A DNA stretch of 64,000 nt from Athripsodes cinereus (taxonomy: Eukaryota; Arthropoda; Insecta; Trichoptera; Leptoceridae), in the NCBI GenBank assembly GCA_947579605.1, contig OX388309.1, positions 19,845,071-19,909,070 on the forward strand, in the 5' to 3' direction. Made by a program: the position numbers and the translations under genes. The notes under the pieces were generated by a model. It saw only the letters and a program-made list of their open reading frames with translations, searched no databases and was not told where the DNA came from. Positions within the stretch are counted from its first letter, which is position 1. Every line of letters begins with the position of its first letter. Positions 36,720-47,259 of this stretch are shown in pieces.

Positions 36720-37412
36720 AGGGGAACAAGACATGTCTACAGGTTTGAAATTATGTTTGTAGTAAGAGTTTTGAGTACCTGTCTCTTGTATGCGAGTGGA
36801 GATAAATTAAAAATATCCAGCTCTATTAAGTAGTTATCGTGTAGATCGGCCAATCTATGCAAGGGTCGCCTCACCCCCGCACCAGTGGCCGACCCTGGCA
36901 TGTAAAAGAGACGATGTGAGCTGCCTGAGGTTGGTACGCGGAAGCATAACTTACTAAGTATTCCCGGGGCATCAGTTACCGAGTTACAAATCTTGTACAG
37001 TGCGCAGGCATCCAACATATTCCGCCTCAAAACAAGTGGGGGCAACCACGAGTGCGGAATATCAAGACGATATTTAAATTTGACATTGCGGATGAATTTT
37101 TTTGCACTCTTTCCAATTGTTGTTCATATTTGACATAGTGTGGGTTCCATACAGTTTAACAGTATTCTAATTTGGATCTTACTAGAGATGTGAAAAGTGT
37201 GATCATCGATTTATGATTTTTGAAGCTTTTGGTCGTCCGTGAGATAAAACCCAACATTTTGTTACAATGCAACGTGATGTCGTCGATGTGGTTACTAAAA
37301 TGAAGTTTAGAATCAAACATTACGCCAAGGTCGCGAATAGTTGTTACAGAGTCAAGTTGGTGATTATTTATAGAGTAATTGTATGTGAATTTGCTTCGGT
37401 TTTTTGTACGCT
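36720..37412 (-). mobile_element. Jockey/CR1-type LINE reverse transcriptase C-terminal fragment
   Basis: The minus strand reads FTYNYSINNHQLDSVTTIRD, DLGVMFDSKLHFSNHIDD, LGFISRTTKSFKNHKSM, one stop, then LPPLVLRRN-type MPPLVLRRNMLDACALYKIC and FNLSPLAYKRQVLKTL. These are the thumb and C-terminal blocks of Jockey/CR1-like LINEs. Stops show it is dead. Confidence 0.75.
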
Positions 37413-37616
37413 TTCAAAATTGAATTAAGTGACAGTGAAGATGACTTTATTTTGAATGTGTATATTGAGACAAATGATGACAGTGCTATGCTCACGGAAC
37501 AGCAAAGGAGGAAAAAATGTGAAACTTATGAATTTTGTGACACTTGTCCTGGACAGCCTACGATGCATTTGGGTGATGTTTTTGTTAGATATCAGGCATA
37601 CATTGAAATAATATAA
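37404..37616 (+). pseudogene. Possible piggyBac-like transposase C-terminal fragment
   Basis: The 70-residue frame ends in EFCDTCPGQPTMHLGDVFVR, resembling the cysteine-rich tail of piggyBac-like transposases, with one expected Cys replaced (DVF). A matching transposon end, AATGCAAAGGG next to TTAA, lies downstream at about 38024-38038 in the right orientation. The rest of the protein is missing. Moderate to low certainty. Confidence 0.4.
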
Positions 37617-37683
37617 AATAAAAGAATTGTCTTAAATTTTGTAAAATAATTGAAACACTTATTTAACAGTTTTATTTACTACA

Positions 37684-37899
37684 AGCGGTCCGCACCGTCT
37701 TCACACGGGTAGATAGGTATTTAAAAAAATGTTTTCAGTAAGGATCCCTAATTATTTTAAAAATATAATATAGCCTATGTCACCCAGGGATAGTGTAACT
37801 TCCCAATAGTGAAAGAATTTTTCAAATCAGTTCAGTAGTTTCGGAGCCTATTCAATTGCAAACAATCAAATCTTTTCTCTTTATAATATTAGTATAGAT
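37684..37899 (+). repeat. Widespread insect interspersed repeat ending TTAGTATAGAT
   Basis: Contains GCGGTCCGCACC, GAAAGAATTTTTCAAATC, CAGTAGTTTCGGAGCCTATTC and the end TTATAATATTAGTATAGAT. I recognise this as a repeat type very common in Lepidoptera and some other insects; its formal class is not certain to me. Confidence 0.65.
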
Positions 37900-38107
37900 A
37901 TTCATGATACCTTTTCCCATTGGTTTTTAGAATGTTTTTTTCTAACATCTACCATTGTTGCATAATAAATTTACAAGAAAACACACTGGAGTTGCTGGTA
38001 TGTCATACAAAAAAAAAACAGAATGCAAAGGGTTAAAATTTCTCTGCCTCCAGTCTGATGTCAAAAGATTTGATGATACCGAAATTTCAAAGTCATATAT
38101 TTCATGA

Positions 38108-39081
38108 GGTCTTGTGAGAGTCTAACAGAAGAATTCCCCATTGGTATAGGCTTGAGGCAGGGCTGTCCGCTGTCCCCGATTCTTTTCACGATATATATGG
38201 ATTGGATGAACAGAAAGAGCGAAACTCCTGATCAAATAACAGTGGGTAATGTGAATCTGAAAACACTGTTGTTTGCTGACGATATAGTAAGACTAACTTC
38301 ATCTCAGAGTGGTATGCAAGAATGGTTGAGTAGTTTCGAGTCGGTTGCAAATAGAGCTGGCATGAGTATAAGCACAACCAAATCGGAAGTAATGGTTATA
38401 AGCCGAGAAGAAGTGCAGTGTGCAGTACATGTGAACGGGGCCCAACTCAAACAGATCTCGACATTCAAATACCTGGGAGTGGAGTTCTCAGCAGATGGTC
38501 GACAAACAGCGTGCATAGACAAGAGGATTGTGCCGGCAGGAAATGTGCTGAAAGCGCTTAAAAACCCGATAATACATAAATCCGAGCTGACCCAACGGAC
38601 GAAAATGGCCATATTTAAGACAATATACCGCCCTATCCTCACACATGGACACCAGATTTGGATGCTCACAGAGAACGTGAGATCAAGGTTACAGGCAGCA
38701 GAAATGCGGTTCCTCAGGGGAGTGGCTGGTGTGTCATTGAGAGACCGTATAAGGAATACGTATGTTCGTGAGGCTCTCAAGGTAGAACCGGTACTCCTGC
38801 ATATAGAGAGGTCGCAGTTGCGATGGCTGGGTCACGTTCTCCGCATGCCAGAAGACAGGCTACCACTTAGATCTTTGGAGGCTGTGGGAGAGGGCAGAAG
38901 ACCGGTTGGCCATCCTAGAAGAAGCTGGCAAGGGCAGGTGTCAAACTTGTGTGTTGAAAGGTTTGGTTTGGAGTGGCCAGAGGTCCTGGAAGCAGCAGTG
39001 GAAAGGGATCTCTGGAGGAAGTACCTAGGCGCAATGGGCCCCCGACCCAACTAGGACAAGGGGAAGAAGATGTATGTATGT
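38108..39081 (+). mobile_element. 5'-truncated RTE-like LINE with 13-bp target duplication
   Basis: An intact 950-base frame encodes the reverse transcriptase from LRQGCPLSPILF through LLFADDIV (polymerase acids present) to the C-terminal GEGRRPVGHPRRSW region. A perfect 13-base direct repeat ATATATTTCATGA flanks it (38095-38107, 39082-39094). The apparent start codon of the frame at 38104 lies inside the left target duplication, so it is not the LINE's own start. It ends in a short TATG tail. This family is distinct from the one at 960-4036. Confidence 0.9.
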
Positions 39082-39094
39082 ATATATTTCATGA

Positions 39095-39684
39095 TAATAG
39101 TGGTATAAAATTAAAGGGACAAAATCATATATTATGGAAAAAGGAATGTAGCTTAGGATTAAAACTTCTCCTTATTATGAAAATATTTTATTCCACAATT
39201 CCGACAAAATATTGAGTAACAATAGTTTTTAAGGAAAGTTGAAACAAATTAAAATATCACACAATCTCACTACCTTTTCATCTGAAAATATTTTACTTCA
39301 TAAAAATTATGTATTTTCTCCTCGCTTAAAGCAAAAATTAGCTTAAGAGACCCTTCATTTTATAGCGTCAAAGACCTGTTTGTAGAAAATTTAAACAGTC
39401 CTGTTTAAACTACTTTTGTTACAATTTTCTCTGAATGTCATGAAATTTAACAAAAGTGATATAATTTTGCTGTTTGAAATACTTCAAGCAATATCTGTAA
39501 AGCGCAAATAAATGGAAGTCCTAAGACTTCTGAGCTATTCGGGCGGTAGATGGGTCTCCTTCAATCATCAAGTAAAATCTGAAAAAGGAAAATTAGACAC
39601 ATTTACTGCCATTAATTTTTTATAATATTGATTATAATTGGGATGACGGTTAAAATTAAAGTAAATATGTTTTATTTTAATTTA
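39095..39684. other. AT-rich non-coding stretch
   Basis: Nothing supported. A weak match to 32830-32890 (CTGAGCTATTCGGGCGG..., around 39531) may be an old repeat. Confidence 0.4.
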
Positions 39685-39887
39685 TTAACCCTTTGCACTC
39701 CAGATTTTTATTTGTATCACATACCAGCAGCTCGGCAAGTTTTATTAACCCATTCCACCACTAATAATATGACATAATTTGTTAATGAAAAACACTATTT
39801 AATTATTACAACTTTTTTGCCAAGAAACTTTAACACTTAACTCCACATGGTATTAGAACGGTACAACATAAAATTATATTTTTTTTG

Positions 39888-40271
39888 TTATTTGGATATT
39901 TGTGTAATCTTCAACTCCAGGCAAATAAGTTTTGGAAGGGTATGGTGTTTTTTGAAACATTCTGACATGTGGAAACCCACCAAGCATTTTTCACATTCCC
40001 ATCGTGATTCACTTTTCTTTTTCAGTAGTGAACACATTTTACAAAGCCTGGACAGGTTTCGTTTGACATAATTTGGAGAAATTTGTCTAGAGAAATGTGC
40101 CCATTTTATATCCTGTAATCGTAAAAGGCATGCTCCTCCAGATGCCCTTCCTCGCCTCTTGTATGGTGGTAGCGTAATATTCTCTAATATGCGTTCACTA
40201 TATGTCAACCTTTGCACATTAGACATATTTTTGTGTAATGCATAGATATTATACAAGGCCATGTCGGCCAA
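39888..40271 (-). pseudogene. piggyBac-like transposase C-terminal region
   Basis: A 127-residue open frame begins MADMALYNIYALHK and ends with a Cys-rich domain, CKMCSLLKKKSESRWECEKC followed by LVGFHMSECFKKHH. The CxxC...CxxC...C..H arrangement is the C-terminal DNA-binding domain of piggyBac-like transposases. The DDD catalytic core is not present. Confidence 0.75.
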
Positions 40272-40299
40272 ACAAACTTTTTATGTATCTGTTTTTTAT

Positions 40300-41265
40300 G
40301 CATAAAATCATTATAATAATAATGCCTAGAGCCCGTTGCCGAGCATATTTATGAAGCATCCGAAGAATCGTTGCTACGTAGTTGTTCCTGCCGGTGATGC
40401 CATCGAAGGTGACTGTGGAGGCCGATTCTGGACAAGCACACTTTGTCGCACTTTGGACAGGGCTGCTCTTCATTTGTGATGGGTCTGCGGGTGGTTCTAT
40501 TCTGCGGGCCGCTGTAGTTATTTATGGTCTTCCGCCAATTTTTCCGATCACCCGCCAAGCTTTCCCAGTCATTTTGGCAGTTTGTGTCCTTCAGCGTGCT
40601 GTGCAGATATAATCTCAGCCTATGCCCCTACACTGGACGCTTCCCCTGAAGTTAAAGAAACTTTCTATAATGAACTGGAGAACACCTTACAAAAAATCCC
40701 CAAACACGAACGTATTGTTCTTTTGGGCGACTTTAACGCCAGAGTGGGAAAAGATTATGACTTATGGACAGGGGTCTTAGGTAGAAACGGGATAGGAAAA
40801 ATGAACTCAAATGGAGAAATGCTCCTCACCAAATGCGCAGAGCACAACCTAGCGATAACCAACACACACTTCCCACTAAACGATAAATTTAAGGGAACTT
40901 GGCGACACCCCAGATCAGGACACTGGCATATGATCGATTATGTTATTGTTAGAAGAAGAGATTTAAAGGATATACGTATAACCAAGGCTCGAATTGATAT
41001 AGACTGCTGGACTGACCATCGGCTAGTTGTGACCAAAGCATCTATTGTCCTGAAACCGAAACATAACATAGGTTTCCCCACAGCAAACCGCAAGCGTCTC
41101 CAGCTGGATAAGTTGTCTGACGAACCCACTCGTCAAGAACTCGTCGCAAAGGTCCGATCAAGCTTGTCAAACCTCAACCCAGCTGACAACTCGGAGGATA
41201 CATGGACCAACCTCAAAAATAAAATCATTACACCAAGACAGGCCGGCGTTTCACTGGCGTAGTGC
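40300..41265. mobile_element. LINE with head-to-head halves (5' inversion)
   Basis: On the minus strand (40612-40323) lies a LINE C-terminus: LHSTLKDTNCQNDWESLAGD, then a C2H2 finger CPKCDKVCLSRIGLHSHLRW and an ATT-type tail. On the plus strand (40612-41260) lies an endonuclease domain: SAYAPTLDASPEV, LLGDFNARVGKDYD and HMIDYVIVRRRDL with the final TDHRLV histidine block. The two meet at about 40612. Endonuclease and C2H2 finger are opposite ends of the same LINE type, so one inverted, deleted copy is likely; two separate insertions are the alternative. Confidence 0.7.
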
Positions 41266-41485
41266 TTTAATACCATAATATAGTTGGCCTTGGTGTGTCA
41301 ATGGGTTAATCACACAAGTAGAAAGTTTTAGAAAAAAAAATTAATAGGTGTATTTGTATTAGTTAATGAAATTATAAAATAGATTTATTTACCAGAAATT
41401 TACCACGTCAACCTATTGTCACCATTTAAGTAGAAAGTGTTTAATATAATTTATTTGAATAATCAAGTCTATGTATTAGTAACAC

Positions 41486-41586
41486 AAATTTCATATCAAT
41501 ATCATGTATATGCAGATGATTTGCTAGTCCATACTCGTGTTAAGTTAGACAACCTTGCAACTGCAATTGACAATAAATCACAATAA
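41486..41586 (+). pseudogene. LINE reverse transcriptase fragment (YADD)
   Basis: Reads YHVYADDLLVHTRVKLDNLA then a stop. Only the polymerase core motif region remains. Confidence 0.5.
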
Positions 41587-42375
41587 TAGTAATTCTTATT
41601 AATATTGAAATAATAATATCTGCCTTTATGTTTGCATATTAATTAAAACATAAGAAGAGCTTAACATAATCAAAAAATTGTCTACCGCTGCCTTTAGAGC
41701 TGTTATTGCAGGAATACAGTTGTGATACCTAACAATAAAATTGTAGAAATTAGCAAACTTAACATTTTAAAATTCAAACAGGTGAAAATGCCTACACTAA
41801 ATTTCTGATTGGACTTTGAGCAATAGTCCATCCATATCAATGTCAATATTTATATTTATAGGGAGCCGCTATCCAATTTATAAACTCAACAATTAAAGAT
41901 TGCCTCTCACCTAAATAAATCAAAATATAGTTCCACATTAAAAAATGGTTAGGAATCTTAGGGTCACTCACCTTATGGCAATGGTGCAATTTTCCTATTA
42001 TGTGCGTAGTTTTTAAAACTTTCTATTTTGGCATTCAGCACTCTTTCAGACAATCCATCAAAGATTATTTTCTTTCTTTCTTTTTTTTCCGGCAAGGCAC
42101 CCGATATCGAGTGAATTATGACAAAGATTATTTCCTCATTGAATATAACATCTGTCGTCTCCAAAACTCTCTTCCCTTATCCATGATCTCAATATTAAGA
42201 TGTTATTTTTTCCCCTTATAGGAATTAATTTGTGTATCCTATGTGTTTTTTTTCATATTTCTAGACTTATTTGGGACTTAATAATTTGTAGACTTATGTA
42301 CATCCTATTGCATCTTTAGAATCGAAATATACTATATGTATTTTATTATTATTTTTATATATTTACACTTTGTAT
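41587..42375. other. Non-coding stretch
   Basis: A 63-codon minus-strand frame (41973-42164) has no recognised domain. Nothing else supported. Confidence 0.4.
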
Positions 42376-42960
42376 ATATAATGAGTTACAATCCATTGGA
42401 TTGGTCTGCAACAAGTTTGGACTTTCTTATCCACTCCGCCCTATTCTCAGCCAGTCTCTTCAACTCCATGTATGAGCCACAGCTCATGTCCCTCTTCAGT
42501 TGGTCCATATAGGCATCTCTCGGTCGACCTCTGCCATTTGTGCCTTCGGTCCTACCCTCTGCGATTGCGATGAGCAGTCCTGGGTGCCTGATGTTGTGGC
42601 CTATCCAGTTAGCTCGTTGTTGGCAGTTTCTTTTGAGGAGTTGCCTTTTTTTGCCAACCCTGGTTAACACTTATTCGTTTTCGACGTGTTCCGACCAATG
42701 AATCTTCAGCATGCGTCTGTAGCACCACATTTCAAATGCTGCTAACCGTCCGCTTTCACTCTTGCTGTAGGTCCACGTCTCGCACCCATATAGTAAAATG
42801 CGTTTAAATCAATATTTTGGATTTTTTGTTAAAGGCAATTCGTGCCTGGTTTATTCTGCTCACAATTTCTGATTTGGAGCGTCCGTCCTGGTTTATTCTG
42901 CTGCCCAAGTACACAAACTCTTTTACTTGTACGTTGTACGTTACACTATGTACGTTGAAT
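42376..42960 (-). mobile_element. Truncated LINE fragment (family ending AACTCATTATATA)
   Basis: The minus strand reads VKEFVYLGSRINQDGRSKSE and ARIAFNKKSKIL, then after an internal deletion the GCETWTYSKSESGRLAAFEM block, a stop, and the C-terminus RANWIGHNIRHPG...DAYMDQLKRDM. The 3' tail matches those at 26409 and 61022. Confidence 0.75.
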
Positions 42961-43299
42961 TTTATCAATTTATAATATTATGACCAATGTGTAGTGAAGA
43001 ATAAAATGTATACATTCCTGTTATATACATGTGTATATTAACTGTGCACATTCATTTATCTCATCTCATATGATTTAATTTTGGCGGTCTTTCAGTGACC
43101 TTTGTGTGTATTTTCTTTATTAGCATTTAAAGATAACACTCCACGTTTTACAATGAATCACTACACATTCCTTTGCACAAAAATGATTATTGTGTGTTTT
43201 GTTTTATATTATTATACTTACATCTCTCAAGACCAGTTCTGTCTGTACTCAATTTCTTTTTTTCTTCATCTTTCTTTCTATTTTTGCAATATCATTTAA

Positions 43300-43446
43300 A
43301 TCAAAAAATAATATGTGATCATTTGGTTTTACACATACTATATTAAATTGATTGGAGTTTTGAAAAAACTATTACATGTCAAAACTCGAGTCACTTAAAT
43401 ATAATAGTATGTGTAAAACAAAATGATCACATTTTTATTTTTTGAT
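43300..43446. repeat. Imperfect long inverted repeat
   Basis: About 46-base arms (43300-43346 and 43401-43446) with a few mismatches, containing ATGATCACAT and TTTTACACATACTA blocks. No conserved ATG core follows it. Confidence 0.6.
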
Positions 43447-43634
43447 TAATATGGAGTTTTAAAAACAAGTATACCAACAAAATTCAATAACATTTTAACA
43501 TAAGAATACTTATGCTTATCTGTATCATCAAAGTGATTATCCAGTTTTCTTAGTCATTTAATATTGTTCTTTCAAGTAATACAACCTGTAAATGTCTTTT
43601 TTTAATATGTATTTTTTTATTTTTTTTATTCTTT

Positions 43635-43834
43635 NNNNNNNNNNNNNNNNNNNNNNNNNNNNNNNNNNNNNNNNNNNNNNNNNNNNNNNNNNNNNNNNNN
43701 NNNNNNNNNNNNNNNNNNNNNNNNNNNNNNNNNNNNNNNNNNNNNNNNNNNNNNNNNNNNNNNNNNNNNNNNNNNNNNNNNNNNNNNNNNNNNNNNNNNN
43801 NNNNNNNNNNNNNNNNNNNNNNNNNNNNNNNNNN
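43635..43834. other. Assembly gap of exactly 200 N
   Basis: A round 200-base run of N is a usual placeholder for a gap of unknown size. Real distance and content are unknown; the missing 3' exons of GLYR1 could lie here. Confidence 0.97.
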
Positions 43835-44005
43835 TTTGTATACTAATTTTGTGCAATAAAGATTATTATTATTATTTTTACGTGTATTTCGTCTGCTGGC
43901 TACAAAATGTTTCCACTGTCTAATAATTCAAATAGATTTTGCATTCAAGCCATCAGAAGTGAGTTGATATAGGAGCGTGCTCACACCATCCTTTAATTAA
44001 AAATA

Positions 44006-44167
44006 ATCTAATAATATGATTTTTAAAATGTTAAACTATAACACTGTTTAATTTTCACGTATGATCATACGTGAAAATTAAACAGTGTTTAGTTTAACAT
44101 TTTAAAACTCATTTAAAATGAATTTTCACAACGTTAACGCACCTACTTTAAATTTAATTATCTAATA
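44006..44167 (+). repeat. Near-perfect 43-base hairpin, possible copy E of the hairpin-core family
   Basis: Arms 44021-44064 and 44065-44107 differ by one base insertion and have no loop. About 12 bases later an ATG (44118) opens MNFHNVNAPTLNLII, which shares V-N-A and a following I/L pattern with the other cores but is shorter. A short ATCTAATAA direct repeat flanks the unit (about 44006 and 44159). Membership is tentative. Confidence 0.45.
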
Positions 44168-44436
44168 AATTAATGAAAATAATTTATTATTTGAGACTTA
44201 GGTTATAAATAGGCACACGTGTATCTTCTAAGGACACTTCTTAACTTTGGGCAATTGGAATTCTTAACTTTAAATCTAATAAGAAATTATTATCCGTAAA
44301 GATTCACTACAATACTCCTTGTCCATTTTAATTGTGTCAGTCAGATCAAATACATCATTTGGCTACACACTTCGACAGTATTGTTACCACTTTTTGATTT
44401 ATCATAGAAGGTATATTTCTTCTCCATACTTTAATG

Positions 44437-44647
44437 CAGGGGTCAGCAACCTTTTTTGGCTGCGGGTCAAAATCAACTAACATGAGTGTTTGTTCGGGTA
44501 ATATCCCTGTATTCCGTCTTTTATCATTATGCAGCTTTGAAACAAACTATAATGTTGATCTTAGTATCCATTTTCAAATTTGCTTTATTCTCAATATGTT
44601 TGCTTCATAATTTATTATATATATATATTAAATTTATTTAATTTTTT

Positions 44648-44705
<58 letters not shown>

Positions 44706-44813
44706 ATATATATATATATACATAAAATTATTTTATATATATATATATATAAAATTAAAATTATTTTCATAACTTATGTGGTGACCCGCGGGTCGTAGGT
44801 TGCCGACTCCTTG
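44437..44813. mobile_element. Probable hAT MITE with long (TA)n interior
   Basis: Ends CAGGGGTCAGCAACC and GGTTGCCGACTCCTTG are inverted repeats of the same type as 56901-57238. The 8-base flanks do not match cleanly (6 of 8 with a one-base shift), so the copy is older or altered. It contains TA repeats at 44652-44720. Confidence 0.65.
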
Positions 44814-44821
44814 ATTGATGC

Positions 44822-46000
44822 AATATGCTTATGTTTAAGAGAGTGCTTTAGGGAATTAGAATGAGACATATTTGATTTATTATTTGGTCGTGATTCAGTA
44901 ACAGTTTATTTAATACCAATATCAATAAACATTGTATAATAGTTAACACTTAAAACAGATCAGACAATAGTTTAATATAGTATTATTTACTCGTATTAGA
45001 TCATATATTTTTGACAACAGTGTGTGACTGCCTCACATGGATGTGTCTAGCAGATGTACTATGTTTATGTATAATTATGAATCCCTGTCCCTAAAATAAT
45101 ATGCACTTACTAGAGTACTATAATTATACATGTATATATCCCCTTACAAATTATTAAGTATGCAACTGTTTTCTGTCAACACTAAAAATATTTTGGATAA
45201 AGTAGAATAATAATATTTGTCTATAATAATAATTTACTCAAAACTAGATTCCTTCTCACTTTTTTAACAATTTATGCCAAAATATAATTATATAATATGA
45301 TGATTTTATTATACCTAAAAATAATGTTATATCATACGCCTAAGTGTTCACTTGTTACCCCACCTAAGTAAGTAGATGATACAGTTGGGTTATATTATAT
45401 TATACATCAGGTAGAGAATGTCTTAAATCACTTTGGTTCCACCGATACTGCGATGCGAGATGATACTCGTATACACGTCAGTTAGCATGCACTTACATCT
45501 GCCTCTCTCAAATGATGCAAACAGGACTAAAGTGGTTCGGTAGAATATAATGGAAGAATAGTATATAACGAGAAGTAACTTTATGCCTATTGGGAGGAGA
45601 GTACAAGTATGTATGTTATCTATCTCTATAGGTAAGTAAGTAAAATAAATTCACTAAGATCTCCTATCACAGCACTTTTAAAATTGCATAAAATGTTATT
45701 CCCCTCCTTTCCCCTCGCCTTGCTTCTATTAAGGTTTACTTAATATTATTAAATCTTGTTTTTAGCAAGTATCTTTGTAGTATGTTAGATATTATAGGCT
45801 TGGCATTAAAAATGTTATGTTATATGTAAATATATAATATATATATGTAAATAGGTACCTATCAGTTAAATGTTAAGATGCATTCACAAAATCCAGGCAG
45901 AAACTTGTACACAAGTATGTATATGTAGTGTGATAATGTTATATAGATATAATTATATAATACATATATAAGTTTTTCGCGACGAGGTATGTACATATGT
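44822..46000. other. AT-rich stretch downstream of the LRR-Ig gene
   Basis: May hold the 3' UTR end of the minus-strand LRR-Ig gene. A GC-richer block at about 45425-45545 stands out, but its role is unknown. Confidence 0.35.
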
Positions 46001-46126
46001 ATAGATTGTCTTTGCGGACACATCGCGTGTTTTAAATAGTCAGTCGGTTGGACAGTGGATGCCCGAGCGCATTCGAAAGCTCACCACCAAACAAAAACAC
46101 GCGATGTGTCCGCAAAGACAATCTAT
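46001..46126. mobile_element. 126-bp MITE with long terminal inverted repeats
   Basis: ATAGATTGTCTTTGCGGACA and its continuation to CGCGTGTTTT return inverted at the other end (AAAACACGCGATGTGTCC to ATCTAT). TA-rich flanks make the target duplication unreadable. Tc1/mariner type is possible. Confidence 0.6.
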
Positions 46127-47259
46127 ATATATATATATATATATATGATATCTTTCAACAGACATCTGCGATCACTTTAGATCTTAATACACATCCCTTA
46201 ACGGGTAGAGAGAGAGTATGGGTGTTTCCAATGCTTACGAATTGGCTTTTGGCTGGTTTAAGCATGCTATACTCTAGAAACGTTCACCTATTTCCACCTC
46301 ACTCTTTTTATATCTCTCATATTACTTTTTCTGTTCGTATATATATGTTGCACATGCATTTCCGATGAAAATTTGATCACACAGTCATTCATATATATAT
46401 ATATATATATATATGACTTAATCATCCAAGTTTATAGAATGGCATTTAAATTAAATGTTTACCCTCATAATTAAATTAACTGCACCAAAGGAGCCATATA
46501 TTTTACCTATTATATTATTCTATGTGAAGTAACTACATTTTAATTAAACTCTTAATAAATATGTCATCACAACATGTACAGATGTACACAAAACATCCCT
46601 TACACACATTGTTTGCATTAAAGTAGATTAAGAAGAAAAGCGTTTAAAATAAAACAGTGCCTGTCTGCCAAGAAAATGTAAATGCATTTGTGACTGGAAT
46701 ATGTTGTCACCAGACAGTCTTGAATTATTTTATCAAACGACATTAAAAAAATATACAAATATGTATTATAAAAAGTGAACCATAATATAATATAAATAAA
46801 TATTGAATTGCAAATGTACACAAAAGATTGCTATAAACGCACAGGAACAACTCTCTTGCGGACACTGTTCACAAATGCACTTTTCAATGTGAACTGTTTT
46901 ATAAATAGAAAATCACTGAGAGATATTCTCATTTCCACTATGGCAAGAAAATGTCAATATCACTTCCTTGCAAAATATCACTTTCCACTTCAAGTCCTAC
47001 TAATTGTGATGCAGAGTGGCCTTCAATGTGTGTGCTCATGTTACATACATTATTCATACGTATAATTGACATATCACCACAGTCATGTCTTTTTGTTCAC
47101 TTTTGATTCTTTTCACATTCTACTTGTACAAATTTACAAAATAAAGATGATGTGAAAAGTTGAAGGCCACTGAGTATCTGACATTGAGGGCTATTTTTTT
47201 ATCATTACTTTGTCACTGGATAATGTGTAGACTTTAAAAAGTCTTGTGACGAACCTGTA

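Larger units (their letters stand above)
39749..41305 (-). mobile_element. piggyBac-like element remnant interrupted by a LINE
   Basis: Both ends adjoin TTAA (39745-39748 and 41306-41309) and begin CCCATT when read inward (CCCATTCCACCAC and CCCATTGACACACC). A second possible end, TTAA followed by CCCTTTGCACTCC, lies just outside at 39685. Inside, the minus strand keeps the transposase C-terminus. The N-terminal and catalytic parts are missing, and a LINE fills most of 40300-41265. Confidence 0.65.

Noticed and set aside
43592..43856. Open frames on both strands spanning the N run
   Set aside because: They consist almost entirely of unknown bases in the assembly gap.
44580..44798. 72-codon open frame on the plus strand
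   Set aside because: It is a translation of (TA)n microsatellite sequence inside a hAT-like element.
46048..46368. 106-codon plus-strand frame
   Set aside because: It starts inside a MITE terminal repeat, crosses a TA microsatellite and matches no family.
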